Assembly (NCBI RefSeq): GCF_913046405.1
Contig: NZ_CAJWRQ010000006.1
Location: 1 to 54,274, forward strand
Length of the DNA stretch: 54,274 bases
Origin: an uncultured Christiangramia sp.
GTDB taxonomy: Bacteria; Bacteroidota; Bacteroidia; Flavobacteriales; Flavobacteriaceae
Reading direction: 5' to 3'
In this document: positions 45,429 to 53,541 of the stretch, piece by piece
How positions within the stretch are numbered: position 1 is the first letter of the stretch
Layout: every line of letters starts with the position of its first letter
The notes under the pieces: model-generated
What the model was told of the DNA's origin: nothing
The model's input: only the letters and a program-made list of their open reading frames with translations
Database searches by the model: none
Made by a program: the position numbers and the translations under genes

Positions 45429-45989
45429 TCAATTCCACTGAAGACTTTCCATTAAATGTCTAATATCCTGTTTGAGGTAATTAGCCGCAGGAACAATGGA
45501 ATCATAATTCGGCAAACTATCGAAGTACACAGAACCAGTAATAAAATGATCTGTACTATCTGTCAGGTAAAACTGCGCCTGGGAGGCGGCGTTACCTTCT
45601 ACCTCATATAACATGCCGTAGGTTTTATGCAGGTCGTTCATGTACACATCCCCTTCTATAGCATCTGCTTTTACAGTATGTTGTAATGGTAGTTTCTGGG
45701 CATCGGTAAGTAAAGAATCCAGATTATTTCGAACAGGCTGATATGTAAGAAAAATCACCCCATTCATAGCATCATAATTAATGTTGATCCAACACGGAAT
45801 TTTATTTCTTGAAGGCGAAATTCGAGCGTCAATGTTTTTCTCAAATGTGTACGGGCAACCAATATTAACCTGTTCATAGTGTGCATCGGGATACTCCAGC
45901 GCAAGGAAGGCTTTTGGTTTTGGTTGTACCTCGTCCTGACAGGAACCAACTAAAAACAAGAGACTTATTATAAAGAATAATTTTCTCAT
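45429..45989 (-). CDS. gldD: Gliding motility lipoprotein GldD
   Basis: This 186-residue lipoprotein (LLFLVGSC) has the GldD pattern FLALEYPDAHYEQVNIGCPYTFEKN and IPCWININYDAMNGVIFLTYQPV. In Flavobacterium johnsoniae GldD is needed for gliding and type IX secretion. Its start overlaps the gldE stop by 4 bp, the same arrangement as known gldE-gldD pairs. It ends 85 bp before the SusC gene. Confidence 0.95.
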   Translation of the reverse strand: MRKLFFIISLLFLVGSCQDEVQPKPKAFLALEYPDAHYEQVNIGCPYTFEKNIDARISPSRNKIPCWININYDAMNGVIFLTYQPVRNNLDSLLTDAQKLPLQHTVKADAIEGDVYMNDLHKTYGMLYEVEGNAASQAQFYLTDSTDHFITGSVYFDSLPNYDSIVPAANYLKQDIRHLMESLQWN

Positions 45990-47308
45990 ACAGGAGCAAT
46001 GTTCAACTTGATTTGCTTGATCCTTTTATCGTCGATCACTTCAATTGAGAACGTATAATTCAGGAATATGATGTCGTCATTTTTCTTTGGAAAACCTCCG
46101 GAGATCTCAAGTAAGAATCCAGCCAAAGTATCTGCCTCTCCTTTTTGATCTTCGAAAACCGTAGGATCTTCGATTTTGGTGATTTTGTAGAAATCTTTAA
46201 GCGGAGTTTTCCCTTCAAAGACGAAGTTATTTTCGTCGAGTTTAGAATAGATAAGGTCTTCGTCATCAAATTCATCACTAATATCACCAACAATCTCTTC
46301 TATTATATCTTCCAGGGAAATAAGTCCGCTGGTTCCGCCGTACTCATCCACAACAATAGCAAGATGATTCTTCTTGTTTTTGAAATCATTCAAGAGATCG
46401 TCGAGTTTTTTATTCTCAGGAACAAAATAAGGTTCACGAAGCAAACTCGTCCAGACGAATTTCTTGTCATTTAAATAAGGCAACAGATCTTTAATATACA
46501 GAATCCCAATAACATTATCTACATTTTCTCGGAAGACCGGAATCCTGGAATAACCGTTTTCAATGATCTCAGGAATTATTTCGTCGTAAGGACTTTCTTC
46601 ATTCAGGGCGAAAATGTCCATTCTTGGACGCATCACCTGCTTAGTATCTGTATTTCCGAAGCTAACGATACCTTGCAGGATTTTCTGTTCTTCCCGGGTT
46701 GTATCTTCTTCGCTGGTAAGTTCCAGCGCCTGGGAAAGATGATCAATGCTTATAAAAGAACGTTGTTTCCCAAATTTATCATGAAAATAGAGCGTTATGG
46801 CTCTCATTGGGGTGCTTAAAGGCGAAAATAGCGTATCCAGAACATTAATAGGATAAGCCATAAAATTGGAAAACTGCACCTTATTTCTACTCGCATATAC
46901 CTTCGGAAGGATCTCTCCAAATAACAAAATCAGGAATGTTACCAGACCTACTTCAAGTATAAATCGCAGATCAATGCCAAAATATGTGGTATTCATCCTT
47001 CCGAAGATATCATCGGTAAGACTATCGAATAGCAGAACAATGGCAATATTGATAAAATTATTAGCCACAAGAATCGTAGCCAGTAATTTTTTAGGTTTTT
47101 CAAGCAGACTGATGACTATATTCTGTGTCTTTGACCTCTTCCCATCTTCAGTAATGAAATTCGCGGGGGTAAGTGAAAAGAATGCTACTTCTGCTCCAGA
47201 GATCATCGCAGAACATAATAATAGCACGAATAACGTTATCAGGCTGATAAGCTGGGTAATTCCCATTGAGGCTAGAAACAAAAGCAAACTGGGAGGTTCC
47301 GAATCCAA
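45986..47308 (-). CDS. gldE: Gliding motility-associated protein GldE (CorC/CNNM family)
   Basis: This 440-residue protein has an N-terminal DUF21/CNNM membrane domain (four hydrophobic segments with FLLLCSAMISGAEVAFFSL), a pair of CBS domains (MRPRMDIFALN through LAIVVDEYGGTSGLISLEDIIEEIVGDI) and a C-terminal CorC/HlyC transporter-associated domain. It is the GldE type because it is joined to gldD with a 4-bp overlap and lies 21 bp downstream of ssb, as in F. johnsoniae. The exact transported ion, if any, is unknown. Confidence 0.94.
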   Translation of the reverse strand: MDSEPPSLLLFLASMGITQLISLITLFVLLLCSAMISGAEVAFFSLTPANFITEDGKRSKTQNIVISLLEKPKKLLATILVANNFINIAIVLLFDSLTDDIFGRMNTTYFGIDLRFILEVGLVTFLILLFGEILPKVYASRNKVQFSNFMAYPINVLDTLFSPLSTPMRAITLYFHDKFGKQRSFISIDHLSQALELTSEEDTTREEQKILQGIVSFGNTDTKQVMRPRMDIFALNEESPYDEIIPEIIENGYSRIPVFRENVDNVIGILYIKDLLPYLNDKKFVWTSLLREPYFVPENKKLDDLLNDFKNKKNHLAIVVDEYGGTSGLISLEDIIEEIVGDISDEFDDEDLIYSKLDENNFVFEGKTPLKDFYKITKIEDPTVFEDQKGEADTLAGFLLEISGGFPKKNDDIIFLNYTFSIEVIDDKRIKQIKLNIAPV

Positions 47309-47329
47309 AGGCTGAAATTTTAGTTAAAC

Positions 47330-47812
47330 TTAGAAGGGTAAATCGTCCTCTTCTTCTGTCTGGTTATAAGGTTTGTTTCTACTTCCGGGACTTTGAGTCG
47401 CCGGTTGTTGCTGCTGCGCAGGTCTATTCTGACTCATTTGCTGATTTCCAGTAGATGGCTCTGCAGAACTTTCATTTTTAGGAGTGAGAAAAGTGAATTC
47501 TGTACAATGGATTTCTGTAGAATATCGCTCGCTTCCAGAATCATCCTGCCATTTACGGGTCTTTAAACGACCTTCGATATAAACCTTGTCTCCTTTTTTC
47601 AGGTATTTTTCACAGATCTCTGCAGCTTTATTCCTAACAACTACGTTGTGCCACTCAGTATTAGTTACTCGTTCACCAGTTGTCTTGTTGGTGTAGCTTT
47701 CGTTCGTAGCAATTGGAAAACGCCCCAGCGATCCTCCACCTTCAAAATAATGCATTTTCACGTCATCTCCTGTATGCCCAATCAACATTACCTTGTTCAA
47801 TGTACCTGTCAT
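47330..47812 (-). CDS. ssb: Single-stranded DNA-binding protein
   Basis: This 160-residue OB-fold protein has the SSB block NKVMLIGHTGDDVKMHYFEGG, WHNVVVRNKAAEICEKYLKKGDKVYIEG and the acidic C-terminal tip DDLPF that recruits replication and repair partners. A Gln/Pro-rich linker separates the two. It lies between mutY and gldE, the usual flavobacterial order, and a -7 element precedes it in the 109-bp gap. Confidence 0.97.
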   Translation of the reverse strand: MTGTLNKVMLIGHTGDDVKMHYFEGGGSLGRFPIATNESYTNKTTGERVTNTEWHNVVVRNKAAEICEKYLKKGDKVYIEGRLKTRKWQDDSGSERYSTEIHCTEFTFLTPKNESSAEPSTGNQQMSQNRPAQQQQPATQSPGSRNKPYNQTEEEDDLPF

Positions 47813-47902
47813 TTCAGTATAATTTTGAAGCCAACAAAGGCTTAGTAAGACTAAATTTATTCTAAAATACTAATTTTTTTTCGCCATAAAGGCAAAAACG
47901 AG

Positions 47903-47910
47903 CAAAGATA
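47903..47910 (-). promoter_or_regulatory. Putative -7 element for ssb-gldE-gldD
   Basis: The minus strand reads TATCTTTG, a match to TAnnTTTG, 91 nt before the ssb ATG and just past the mutY stop. No convincing -33 element. Confidence 0.4.
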
Positions 47911-47921
47911 TAAACAAGCAT

Positions 47922-48974
47922 CTATTTATAATCCTCCGGAAGGAACTCATTTAAAAAATTTTCTATAAGTACCGGTACTGGATAATCCTTCAGGTCATTG
48001 AAAGTGATGGATTCGAGGCTTTCAGCATCAATATTCACAGTCCAGAAGGTTGTGTGCAGATGTTGATGAGATAGTTTATGGACAACCTCCTTCTCATTAT
48101 ATATATCTAGCTCAAAATTTTGATCCCCTACGAGTTCCTGAAAATTCTCTGTATCTATAAGCTCTGCTTCACCAACCGGTTTATTCGTCTCTACAAGCGG
48201 AAATTGATAAAGTCCGGACCAGATTCCCTTTCCTTTTCGTTCTTCAAGAATGGTCTGCTCACCCCTGAAGTGAGGAACCAAATAATTAAAGTATCGATGC
48301 CTGATCTTTGTTTTCTTAAGCTTTACAGGCAGCTCCTTGATTTGATTATTCTTCAAAGCCAGACATACATCATTAAAAGGACAGGTCTCACACAAAGGAT
48401 TTTGAGGCTTGCATTGAATGGCGCCAAATTCCATGATCGCCTGGTTAAAAGTAGCCGGATCCTTATAATCTATAAGCTCCTGCGCTAATGCTTTAAATTC
48501 TTTGATTCCTGGTGTACTATTAATAGGAGTTTCCACTCCAAAAATTCTGGATAAAACCCGGTATACATTCCCATCTACGACAGCAACCGGTTCGTTGAAA
48601 CAAAAGGATGCGATAGCACTGGCTGTATAATCACCAACACCTTTTAATGTCTTAAGTTCTTTATAATGATCTGGAAAATTCCCCTCCAGTTCTTTAGAGA
48701 CCCTAATCGCTGTAGTATGCAGGTTTCTAGCTCTCGAATAATAACCCAATCCCTGCCATAGTTTTAACACCTCCTGCTCCGGGGCATCGGCCAGGGCATG
48801 GACATTAGGATATGCTTCAGTAAAACGCAGGTAATAGGGCAAACCCTGTTCAACCCGTGTTTGTTGCATTATTATTTCGCTAAGCCAGATTTTATAGGGA
48901 TCCTGAGTAGATCTCCATGGTAAGTCGCGTTTGTTTTGCAAATACCATTGCTTCAGTCTTTTGGAAAAAACCAT
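47922..48974 (-). CDS. mutY: A/G-specific adenine glycosylase MutY
   Basis: This 350-residue base-excision enzyme removes adenine opposite 8-oxoguanine. It shows WRSTQDPYKIWLSEIIMQQTRV with the catalytic Glu, the helix-hairpin-helix LKGVGDYTASAIASF and VVDGNVYRVLSR with the catalytic Asp, and the 4Fe-4S ligands C-x6-C-x2-C-x5-C in CKPQNPLCETCPFNDVC. A NUDIX-like C-terminal domain that recognises 8-oxoG follows. It is divergent from HU. Confidence 0.97.
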   Translation of the reverse strand: MVFSKRLKQWYLQNKRDLPWRSTQDPYKIWLSEIIMQQTRVEQGLPYYLRFTEAYPNVHALADAPEQEVLKLWQGLGYYSRARNLHTTAIRVSKELEGNFPDHYKELKTLKGVGDYTASAIASFCFNEPVAVVDGNVYRVLSRIFGVETPINSTPGIKEFKALAQELIDYKDPATFNQAIMEFGAIQCKPQNPLCETCPFNDVCLALKNNQIKELPVKLKKTKIRHRYFNYLVPHFRGEQTILEERKGKGIWSGLYQFPLVETNKPVGEAELIDTENFQELVGDQNFELDIYNEKEVVHKLSHQHLHTTFWTVNIDAESLESITFNDLKDYPVPVLIENFLNEFLPEDYK

Positions 48975-49033
48975 AGTAAATTATGAATCTCCGCAATAAT
49001 AGAGGTTTATTCCGTTATTATTAGTGAATTAGG

Positions 49034-49066
49034 TTTGAAATATTGCAGATTTAATTCTTATATTTG
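49034..49066 (+). promoter_or_regulatory. Bacteroidota-type promoter of the HU gene
   Basis: TTTG (49034-49037), a 21-nt spacer, then TATATTTG (49059-49066). The start of transcription would be near 49073, about 42 nt before the ATG. Confidence 0.65.
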
Positions 49067-49114
49067 CCCCCTTGAAAAATTGAACCCCAATAATTAAATT
49101 TAAATAGCACGAAA

Positions 49115-49405
49115 ATGACGAAAGCAGATATTGTAGCAAACATTTCAGAAAAACTGGGAATGGAAAAGGCAGACGTACAAGCTACTATAGAATCTTTTAT
49201 GGATGAGGTTAAAACATCGCTAGAAAGTGGAGATAACGTGTATCTTCGTGGTTTTGGAAGTTTTGTCGTAAAGACCAGAGCTGAAAAAACTGGAAGAAAC
49301 ATTTCTAAGAACACAACCATTAAAATTCCTGCTCACAACATTCCTGCATTTAAACCTGCAAAGATTTTTGTAGAAGGAGTTAAATCAAATGTTGAGGTAA
49401 AGTAA
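49115..49405 (+). CDS. HU-family nucleoid protein
   Basis: This 96-residue DNA-bending protein has the HU/IHF pattern: MTKADIVANISEKLGMEKADVQATIESFMDEVK, then VYLRGFGSFVVKTRAEKTGRNI, and NIPAFKPAKIFVEGVK. It binds DNA non-specifically as a dimer. It is 63 bp upstream of the small ribosomal peptide, with a short hairpin (ACCGG/CCGGT, 49414-49428) in between that could act as a weak attenuator. Confidence 0.96.
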   Translation: MTKADIVANISEKLGMEKADVQATIESFMDEVKTSLESGDNVYLRGFGSFVVKTRAEKTGRNISKNTTIKIPAHNIPAFKPAKIFVEGVKSNVEVK

Positions 49406-49468
49406 ATTGAAATACCGGACGACCCGGTCTTTCCAAGAAATAAGTATTAATTTAAATGACATTGCACT

Positions 49469-49558
49469 ATGCCAAGTGGTAAAAAAAGAAAAAGACATAA
49501 GGTGGCTACGCACAAGCGTAAGAAGAGAAGAAGAGCTAATCGCCACAAGAAAAAGTAG
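49469..49558 (+). CDS. 29-residue basic ribosomal peptide (bS22/mS38, AURKAIP1/COX24-like)
   Basis: A 29-codon ORF (ATG 49469, TAG 49556-49558) encodes an extremely basic peptide: MPSGKKRKRHKVATHKRKKR followed by RRANRHKKK. It contains the KKRKRHK...KRKKRRR pattern of the AURKAIP1/COX24 (mS38) family, related to bS22 of mycobacterial ribosomes. It is expected on the small ribosomal subunit. It is too short for usual gene-length limits. It lies between HU and RNase E/G, and the terminator stem begins inside its last codons. Confidence 0.85.
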   Translation: MPSGKKRKRHKVATHKRKKRRRANRHKKK

Positions 49559-49577
49559 TGTGACAACTACTTTTTTC
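49552..49577 (+). terminator. Intrinsic terminator overlapping the small ribosomal peptide stop
   Basis: AAAGTAGT (49552-49559) pairs with ACTACTTT (49566-49573), six-base loop, followed by TTT. The left arm includes the TAG stop codon of the 29-residue ORF. Confidence 0.75.
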
Positions 49578-49604
49578 ATTTAATTACAATCGTTCTTTGA
49601 AATT

Positions 49605-49662
49605 GAAACCTTCAGCAAACGAGTTTTGCTAAAAAGGTTTCTTCAGGATTCAAAACCTGTGA
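49605..49662 (+). promoter_or_regulatory. Structured 5' leader of the RNase E/G gene
   Basis: GAAACCTT (49605-49612) pairs with AAGGTTTC (49634-49641), enclosing AGCAAA/TTTGCT (49614-49619 with 49625-49630). A second hairpin follows (CAGG/CCTG in 49644-49659) just before the ATG at 49670. A -7-like TTCTTTG at 49593-49599 would place the RNA 5' end close to the first stem. Autoregulation, as for E. coli rne, is inference. Confidence 0.45.
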
Positions 49663-49669
49663 AAAAATA

Positions 49670-51265
49670 ATGTTTAATCCATCTATGTCTGTAATTATTA
49701 CAGGTATGGATATAAAATCTGGAAGTGTGGACAAAGAATTAATTATCCGGTCCGAACCTTCTGCTGTAGATTTTGCCTTATTAAAAGATGGAAAACTTAT
49801 TGAACTTAACAAAGAGGAGGACAGCACCAAATTCAATGTTGGAGATATTTATATTGCCAAGATTCGAAAAGCTGTTCCTGGGTTAAATGCCGCATTTGTA
49901 AATGTTGGCTATGAGAAAGATGGTTTTTTACACTATCATGATCTGGGACCTCAGATCTCTTCTCTGGTAAAGTTCATCAAACGTGTAAGCACAGGTAAAC
50001 TAAAAGATTATTCTTTAAAGAATTTTTCTATTGAAAAGGATATAGACAAAAACGGCTCTATTGCCGATGTCCTAAAATCCAATCAATCTCTACTGGTTCA
50101 AATAGTTAAAGAACCAATCTCCACGAAAGGCCCCAGGATTAGCTCAGAGCTATCCCTGCCAGGGCGTTATATCGTTCTCGTACCTTTTTCAAACAGGGTT
50201 TCAGTTTCTCAAAAAATTGAAAGCAAAGAAGAAAAGGAACGTTTAAAGAGACTGGTAAAAAGCATCAAACCTAAAGGTTTTGGTGTAATTGTTAGAACCG
50301 TAGCTGAAGGCAAGAAAGTAGCAGAACTGGACAGAGACCTACAGAATTTAGTTGGTCGCTGGACAGGAATGTGTAAAAAATTGTATAAACCTCATCACCC
50401 GTCGAAAGTACTGGGAGAATTGAACAGAGCCTCTTCATTGTTAAGAGATATATTCAATGATTCGTTTACTTCCATTTGCGTGGATGATGAAACACTTTAT
50501 ACGCAAATCAAAGATTATGTGAGCGAAATCGCTCCAGAAAAAGAATCAATCGTAAAGTTGCATCAATCCAATCAACCCATTTTCGAAAAACACGGTATCG
50601 AGAGACAAATAAAAACTTCCTTTGGGCGCACCGTATCTATGAGTAAAGGCGCCTATCTGGTAATTGAACATACTGAAGCTATGCACGTCGTTGACGTAAA
50701 CTCCGGTAACCGTTCCAATAAATCCAAAAACCAGGAAGACACTGCGTTAGAGGTTAACATGATAAGTGCCACAGAAATTGCCCGGCAGTTACGCTTGCGT
50801 GACATGGGTGGTATCATAGTCGTGGACTTTATAGACATGAACAAAGCCGAAAACAGAAAGAAACTCTACGATCACCTGCGTAACGAAATGAGTGATGACC
50901 GTGCTAAGCACAAGATTCTACCTCCGAGTAAATTCGGATTGATACAAATTACCAGACAACGCGTAAGGCCTGAAATGAATATCAAGACCCGTGAGGATAA
51001 TCCAAACGGAAACGGCGAGATCGAAGCACCAATTAGCTTGGTGAATAAGATCAAAGTCGATCTTGAAAAGCTTATCAAGAAAGATCATAAAAAGATCACC
51101 CTTAGCGCACATCCCTTTATTGCAGCCTTTTTAACTAAAGGCTTTCCATCTCCCCGCTCCAAGTGGTTTGTTGACCACAAAAGGTGGGTGAAAATTTTAC
51201 CTCGCGATGCTTACACGTATTTAGAGTACCACTTTCACGATAATGACGGGAAAGTGATCCAATAA
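49670..51265 (+). CDS. rng: Ribonuclease E/G family endoribonuclease
   Basis: This 531-residue enzyme cleaves single-stranded RNA in mRNA decay and rRNA maturation. An S1 RNA-binding region (VGDIYIAKIRKAVPGLNAAFVNVGYEKDGFLHYHDLG) precedes the catalytic DNase-I-like part with MHVVDVNSG and IIVVDFIDMNK, the two metal-binding aspartates. Length matches RNase G, without the long RNase E scaffold. The start is uncertain: homologues often begin near DKELIIRS, so ATG 49706 or GTG 49727 are alternatives. A terminator follows at 51270. Confidence 0.95.
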   Translation: MFNPSMSVIITGMDIKSGSVDKELIIRSEPSAVDFALLKDGKLIELNKEEDSTKFNVGDIYIAKIRKAVPGLNAAFVNVGYEKDGFLHYHDLGPQISSLVKFIKRVSTGKLKDYSLKNFSIEKDIDKNGSIADVLKSNQSLLVQIVKEPISTKGPRISSELSLPGRYIVLVPFSNRVSVSQKIESKEEKERLKRLVKSIKPKGFGVIVRTVAEGKKVAELDRDLQNLVGRWTGMCKKLYKPHHPSKVLGELNRASSLLRDIFNDSFTSICVDDETLYTQIKDYVSEIAPEKESIVKLHQSNQPIFEKHGIERQIKTSFGRTVSMSKGAYLVIEHTEAMHVVDVNSGNRSNKSKNQEDTALEVNMISATEIARQLRLRDMGGIIVVDFIDMNKAENRKKLYDHLRNEMSDDRAKHKILPPSKFGLIQITRQRVRPEMNIKTREDNPNGNGEIEAPISLVNKIKVDLEKLIKKDHKKITLSAHPFIAAFLTKGFPSPRSKWFVDHKRWVKILPRDAYTYLEYHFHDNDGKVIQ

Positions 51266-51269
51266 CAAG

Positions 51270-51303
51270 AACGCCTTTCAAGCAATTGGAAGGCGTTTTT
51301 TTA
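51270..51303 (+). terminator. Intrinsic terminator of the RNase E/G gene
   Basis: AACGCCTT (51270-51277) pairs with AAGGCGTT (51290-51297), loop of 12, followed by TTTTTT. Confidence 0.9.
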
Positions 51304-51418
51304 TGCCCTATTCTGAAATTGCCAATTGGCATTTGAGCAACAATTCTTTGGCATTGGTTTAACTACAGCCATTTATTCTTCAGCTTAATTTTATCTTATT
51401 AACCATTTAAAATTAATC

Positions 51419-51901
51419 ATGAAAAATTTAAAAGATTTATTCGAACACCAACTGAAGGATCTCTACAGTGCAGAAACCCAATTATTAAAAGCTCTTCCTA
51501 AGATGGCTGAAAATGCTACCGATGCTAAGCTGAAGAAAGCATTTGAAGCGCACCTGGAAGAAACCAGGGAACACCAGCAACGCTTGGAAGAAGTTTGCAA
51601 GGAACTGGAAATTAAACCAACCGGTGAAACCTGCAAAGCCATGAAAGGACTAATTGCTGAAGCTGAAGCATTTCTAAAAGCAGATGCTGAAAAAGAAGTG
51701 CGTGATGCCGGTTTAATTGCAGATGCTCAAAGAGTAGAACATTACGAGATCTCAGGATATGGAACTGTAGTTCGCTACGCCAAAGAACTGGGTTACGATA
51801 GTATTGCCAAAAAACTACAAAAAACTCTCGACGAAGAATATAAGGCCGACGAGAAGCTCGACAAACTAGCAGAAGGCCGACTGAACAAAAAAGCTAAATA
51901 G
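51419..51901 (+). CDS. YciE/YciF-type ferritin-like protein (DUF892)
   Basis: This 160-residue helical protein starts with LKDLFEHQLKDLYSAETQLLKALPKMA and has the ferritin-like Glu/His pattern (HLEETREHQQRLEEV, then DAQRVEHYEISGYGTV) of the DUF892/YciF family. It is probably a di-iron stress protein. It is a single gene between two terminators, 117 bp after the preceding one. In that gap a 10-bp palindrome (GCCAATTGGC, 51319-51328) is seen. Confidence 0.93.
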   Translation: MKNLKDLFEHQLKDLYSAETQLLKALPKMAENATDAKLKKAFEAHLEETREHQQRLEEVCKELEIKPTGETCKAMKGLIAEAEAFLKADAEKEVRDAGLIADAQRVEHYEISGYGTVVRYAKELGYDSIAKKLQKTLDEEYKADEKLDKLAEGRLNKKAK

Positions 51902-51920
51902 TACAATCAGATAAGCATTT

Positions 51921-51948
51921 AAAAACCTTCCATTCAGGAAGGTTTTTT
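51921..51948 (+). terminator. Intrinsic terminator of the YciF-like gene
   Basis: AAAAACCTTCC (51921-51931) pairs with GGAAGGTTTTT (51937-51947), loop ATTCA, with a T-run continuing in the right arm. Confidence 0.9.
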
Positions 51949-51990
51949 ATGTTTGAACTTTTAATTTTTAGCAATTAGAGTTCAAAATTC

Positions 51991-51998
51991 TATATTTG
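51991..51998 (+). promoter_or_regulatory. Putative -7 element for the small membrane protein and recX
   Basis: TATATTTG matches TAnnTTTG and ends only 4 bases before the ATG at 52003, so the transcript would be nearly leaderless or start at a later codon. No clear -33 element. Confidence 0.4.
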
Positions 51999-52002
51999 GA
52001 AC

Positions 52003-52203
52003 ATGAGAAAATTTCCTCTTATTGTAAGCAGTGTCACCCTAATCCTGGGGTTTGCCTTCTATGGGGAGATTATTACCTTCAATTTAGGTGATACGTATTA
52101 TCTAATCCCTGCGGAAGTTGCGCTATTTTCAATCTGGTTTTTAATTACTATCATTTACTGGGCGTTTCAATTGAAAAGATACCTGTCCCGAAATGAAGCA
52201 TAA
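52003..52203 (+). CDS. Small two-span membrane protein
   Basis: This 66-residue protein has two hydrophobic segments (about 5-20 and 32-55) and a basic C-terminal tail (KRYLSRNEA). It overlaps recX by 11 bp, so translation may be coupled. No family recognised; function unknown. The promoter element is almost at its start codon. Confidence 0.7.
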   Translation: MRKFPLIVSSVTLILGFAFYGEIITFNLGDTYYLIPAEVALFSIWFLITIIYWAFQLKRYLSRNEA

Positions 52204-52666
52204 ATTCAAATCTTATAGTGTAGAAGAAGCTTTACAGAAGTTGATGCATTTCTGCGCTTACAGAGATCGCTCTCAGAAGGAAGTAGAAGACAAATTGAAT
52301 GAAATGCATATGATCGACGCCGCAAAGGAAAAGATCATCATAGAACTCATGCAAGAAGGCTTTCTAAACGAAGAACGTTTTGCCAGAAGCTTTGTAAGAG
52401 GAAAATTCAGAATTAAAAAATGGGGCCGTATTAAGATCACTCAGGAATTGAAGAAAAGGGGAATTTCGTCGCCTATCATTAAAATGGGACTTACCGAAAT
52501 CAAAGAATCTGATTATCGTACAACGCTTTTTGAACTTGCTGAAAAGAAACTTGAGAAGATCAACGAACCAAATGAATACAAAAGAAAAGGTAAGCTGGCA
52601 GATCATCTAATGCGTAAAGGTTATGAGTCTTCCCTTGTTTTTGACTCTATCCAGGAAATACTTTAG
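52193..52666 (+). CDS. recX: Regulatory protein RecX
   Basis: This 157-residue all-helical protein modulates RecA. It has the RecX three-helix repeats: ALQKLMHFCAYRDRSQKEVEDKLNE, then LMQEGFLNEERFARSFVRGKFRIKKWG and ITQELKKRGIS. It overlaps the upstream small membrane gene by 11 bp and the convergent cupin gene by 4 bp. recA is not in the window. Confidence 0.94.
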   Translation: MKHKFKSYSVEEALQKLMHFCAYRDRSQKEVEDKLNEMHMIDAAKEKIIIELMQEGFLNEERFARSFVRGKFRIKKWGRIKITQELKKRGISSPIIKMGLTEIKESDYRTTLFELAEKKLEKINEPNEYKRKGKLADHLMRKGYESSLVFDSIQEIL

Positions 52667-53541
52667 TCGATCTTATTTTTGCTATGCGTATTCCTTATTG
52701 CCTGCTCATTCTTGTAATCGATCCATTTTTGTCCGCGTAATTTTCGCATATAATTATCAAAATGCCTCATAAAAACAAGGTTATATATAGCCTTGGAAAA
52801 GTTTGTAAGCGTTCTTGGAGTTGCCCGTAAACTCATGGAAAAACCGGCAGTAAGATAGGTCATATGATGCCAGTAACCTTCAGGCATATACAAAGTCTCT
52901 CCGTGTTTAAGTTCTGTAACGAAGCCTGTGGCTTCCTTAAGCGCAGGAAATTTGTCATAATCCGGATTTGTAAAATCTATATCCTCGCGGCTTATCAAAG
53001 CGTGTGGCACCTTATATAAATATTTACTTTCAGAAGGTGGAAATAAGATACAACGCTTTTTTCCGTGGAAATGAAAATGGAGAATATTCGCATAGTCTAT
53101 GTCATAATGCATAAACACCTTACTGTTCTCTCCGCCAAAAAAAAGCATAGGTAACTGCTTTAAAAAACGCAGACCCATATCCGGAAAATTGAAATCTTTT
53201 TGAAGCGCGGGAACTTCCTTCATTAAATGATATAGAAATATTCGGTAATTCGTAGGTTCTGACTTTAAAAGATCTACATAATCCCGCATTTTCATTTTAG
53301 TATGCGGCTCGTTGAATTTGAATTCTGAACTAATTGGGCGATCATCATACAATGGCACTTCCTTGTCCCCGGCAACATCACTTATATACTGCAGATTCCA
53401 TTTTTCGTAAGCAGGCCAATCCTCGATTAAACGTTCGATCACCACTGGCTTTTGCGGTCGAACATAATCTCGCACAAAATCTGCTTTGGAAATGGTCTTA
53501 ACCTTCGGTATGTTCTCAAGTCTCATAAATTCATCCTTCAT
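52663..53541 (-). CDS. Cupin-like/JmjC-type dioxygenase-like protein
   Basis: This 292-residue protein has the cupin_8/JmjC layout: RPQKPVVIERLIEDWPAYEKW, a metal-binding H145-Y-D147 in FMHYDIDYANILHFHFHGKKR, and a distal His in LYMPEGYWHHM (H225 or H226), which would complete an Fe(II)/2-oxoglutarate triad. It could hydroxylate a protein or small molecule. It overlaps its upstream paralogue by 4 bp. The substrate is unknown. Confidence 0.88.
   Translation of the reverse strand: MKDEFMRLENIPKVKTISKADFVRDYVRPQKPVVIERLIEDWPAYEKWNLQYISDVAGDKEVPLYDDRPISSEFKFNEPHTKMKMRDYVDLLKSEPTNYRIFLYHLMKEVPALQKDFNFPDMGLRFLKQLPMLFFGGENSKVFMHYDIDYANILHFHFHGKKRCILFPPSESKYLYKVPHALISREDIDFTNPDYDKFPALKEATGFVTELKHGETLYMPEGYWHHMTYLTAGFSMSLRATPRTLTNFSKAIYNLVFMRHFDNYMRKLRGQKWIDYKNEQAIRNTHSKNKID

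Noticed and set aside
51319-51354. Repeated TTGGCATT near a GCCAATTGGC palindrome as an attachment site
   Set aside because: Only short matches in AT-rich spacer DNA, no integrase or tRNA gene nearby.
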